Source: an uncultured Porphyromonadaceae bacterium
GTDB lineage: Bacteria > Bacteroidota > Bacteroidia > Bacteroidales > Muribaculaceae
Length of the DNA stretch: 5,682 nucleotides
Assembly (NCBI GenBank): GCA_947175455.1
Contig: CAMWMW010000139.1
Coordinates: 1 to 5,682 of the forward strand
Direction of reading: 5' to 3'
Below are positions 5,158 to 5,682 of this stretch, piece after piece. The notes below the pieces were generated by a model. It saw nothing but the letters and a program-made list of their open reading frames with translations, searched no databases and was not told where the DNA came from. How positions within the stretch are numbered: the stretch's first letter is position 1; every line of letters begins with the position of its first letter. The position numbers and the translations under genes are program-made.

Positions 5158-5682
5158 ATGTGGAAATTTAATCCGATTTTAAAATCTACAATCTGGGGCG
5201 GCGAGAGAATCGCCCCTTACAAAGGAATCACGACAGACCTTGAAAAAGTAGGTGAAAGCTGGGAGCTTTCGGGTGTCGAGGGTGACGAATCAGTTGTTGC
5301 GGAAGGAAACGATGCGGGAATGACACTGCCCGCGCTGATCGACCGGTACGGAGCATCCCTTATGGGACGCCGCAACTATGAAAAATTCGGCAACCGCTTC
5401 CCGTTGCTCATCAAATTCATTGACGCGCGCGAAGACCTTTCCGTACAGGTTCATCCTGACGATGCCATGTCTCAGAAATACGGCATGCCGAACGGAAAGA
5501 CTGAAATGTGGTTTGTGCTGGAGGCTGCCGAAGGAGCCAGACTCGCCAACGGATTCAAGAATCCCGTCGACCCTGCCGACTATGAGACACTTGTGAAAAG
5601 CGGAGAGATTGAAAACGTGTTGAATTTTGTGGAAATCAAACCCGGAGACACCTATTTCATTCCTGCGGGAAGAGTGCATGCC
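5158..5682 (+). CDS. manA: Mannose-6-phosphate isomerase, class I (5' part, cut by window edge)
   Basis: This encodes the zinc enzyme that interconverts mannose 6-phosphate and fructose 6-phosphate in the cytoplasm, feeding GDP-mannose and fucose synthesis or mannose use. The first 175 residues are present and the frame is open at the right edge. The start MWKFNPILKSTIWGGERI is typical of the short (about 320-residue) Bacillus-type enzymes. The zinc site is recognisable: S-V-Q-V-H-P-D-D gives Q97 and H99, G-K-T-E-M-W gives E116, and the final G-R-V-H-A gives H174, the fourth ligand. K114 in the GKTEMW motif is also a conserved feature. The ATG at 5158 follows an A-rich leader (AATTAAAAAACAAAAT) with no Shine-Dalgarno, as is normal in Bacteroidetes. 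It is divergent from the small FGLP gene, with which it shares a 51-bp spacer. TAGTTATG at 5121-5128 matches the Bacteroides -7 box TAnnTTTG at 5 of its 6 fixed bases, but no -33 partner is evident. Confidence 0.96.
   Translation, partial: MWKFNPILKSTIWGGERIAPYKGITTDLEKVGESWELSGVEGDESVVAEGNDAGMTLPALIDRYGASLMGRRNYEKFGNRFPLLIKFIDAREDLSVQVHPDDAMSQKYGMPNGKTEMWFVLEAAEGARLANGFKNPVDPADYETLVKSGEIENVLNFVEIKPGDTYFIPAGRVHA

Overview
This window looks like chromosomal DNA from a member of the Bacteroidales, with a Muribaculaceae-like gut commensal as my best guess. The evidence is the gene content: a DUF3316-type exported protein, a DUF3298 lipoprotein, a TPM-domain membrane protein with a glycine-rich tail, and an S41 lipoprotein peptidase with an N-terminal region typical of Bacteroidetes. 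Start codons also sit behind A/T-rich leaders rather than clear Shine-Dalgarno sites. The genus-level assignment is inference.

Layout from left to right. (1) The 3' part of a plus-strand gene of unknown function (to 695). (2) A minus-strand pair convergent with it: a TPM-domain protein (1518-2801) followed 29 bp later by a DUF3298 lipoprotein (679-1488). The lipoprotein's last codons overlap the end of gene 1 by 17 bp. (3) A non-coding stretch of about 208 bp, almost all of it one imperfect palindrome (2801-2983). It separates the minus-strand pair from (4) a plus-strand pair: a DUF3316 exported protein (3010-3831) and an S41-family lipoprotein peptidase (3873-4895). (5) A small minus-strand protein (4870-5106) whose end overlaps the peptidase gene by 26 bp. 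(6) The 5' half of manA, a class I mannose-6-phosphate isomerase (5158 to the right edge).

Most products are predicted to be exported: two lipoproteins, one secreted or outer-membrane protein, and one inner-membrane protein with a periplasmic domain. This suggests cell-envelope functions, but no single pathway ties them together. ManA is a cytoplasmic sugar-phosphate enzyme and looks like an unrelated housekeeping gene.

The most unusual item is the intergenic palindrome at 2801-2983. Its 24-bp ends match as inverted repeats at 21 of 24 positions, and it has nested inner arms and a perfect 7-bp central hairpin. It begins on the last base of the TPM start codon. It resembles a miniature inverted-repeat element or a REP-like repeat, although copy number cannot be judged from one window. 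I see no CRISPR array, tRNA, rRNA, complete insertion sequence, defence system or convincing novel multi-gene system.
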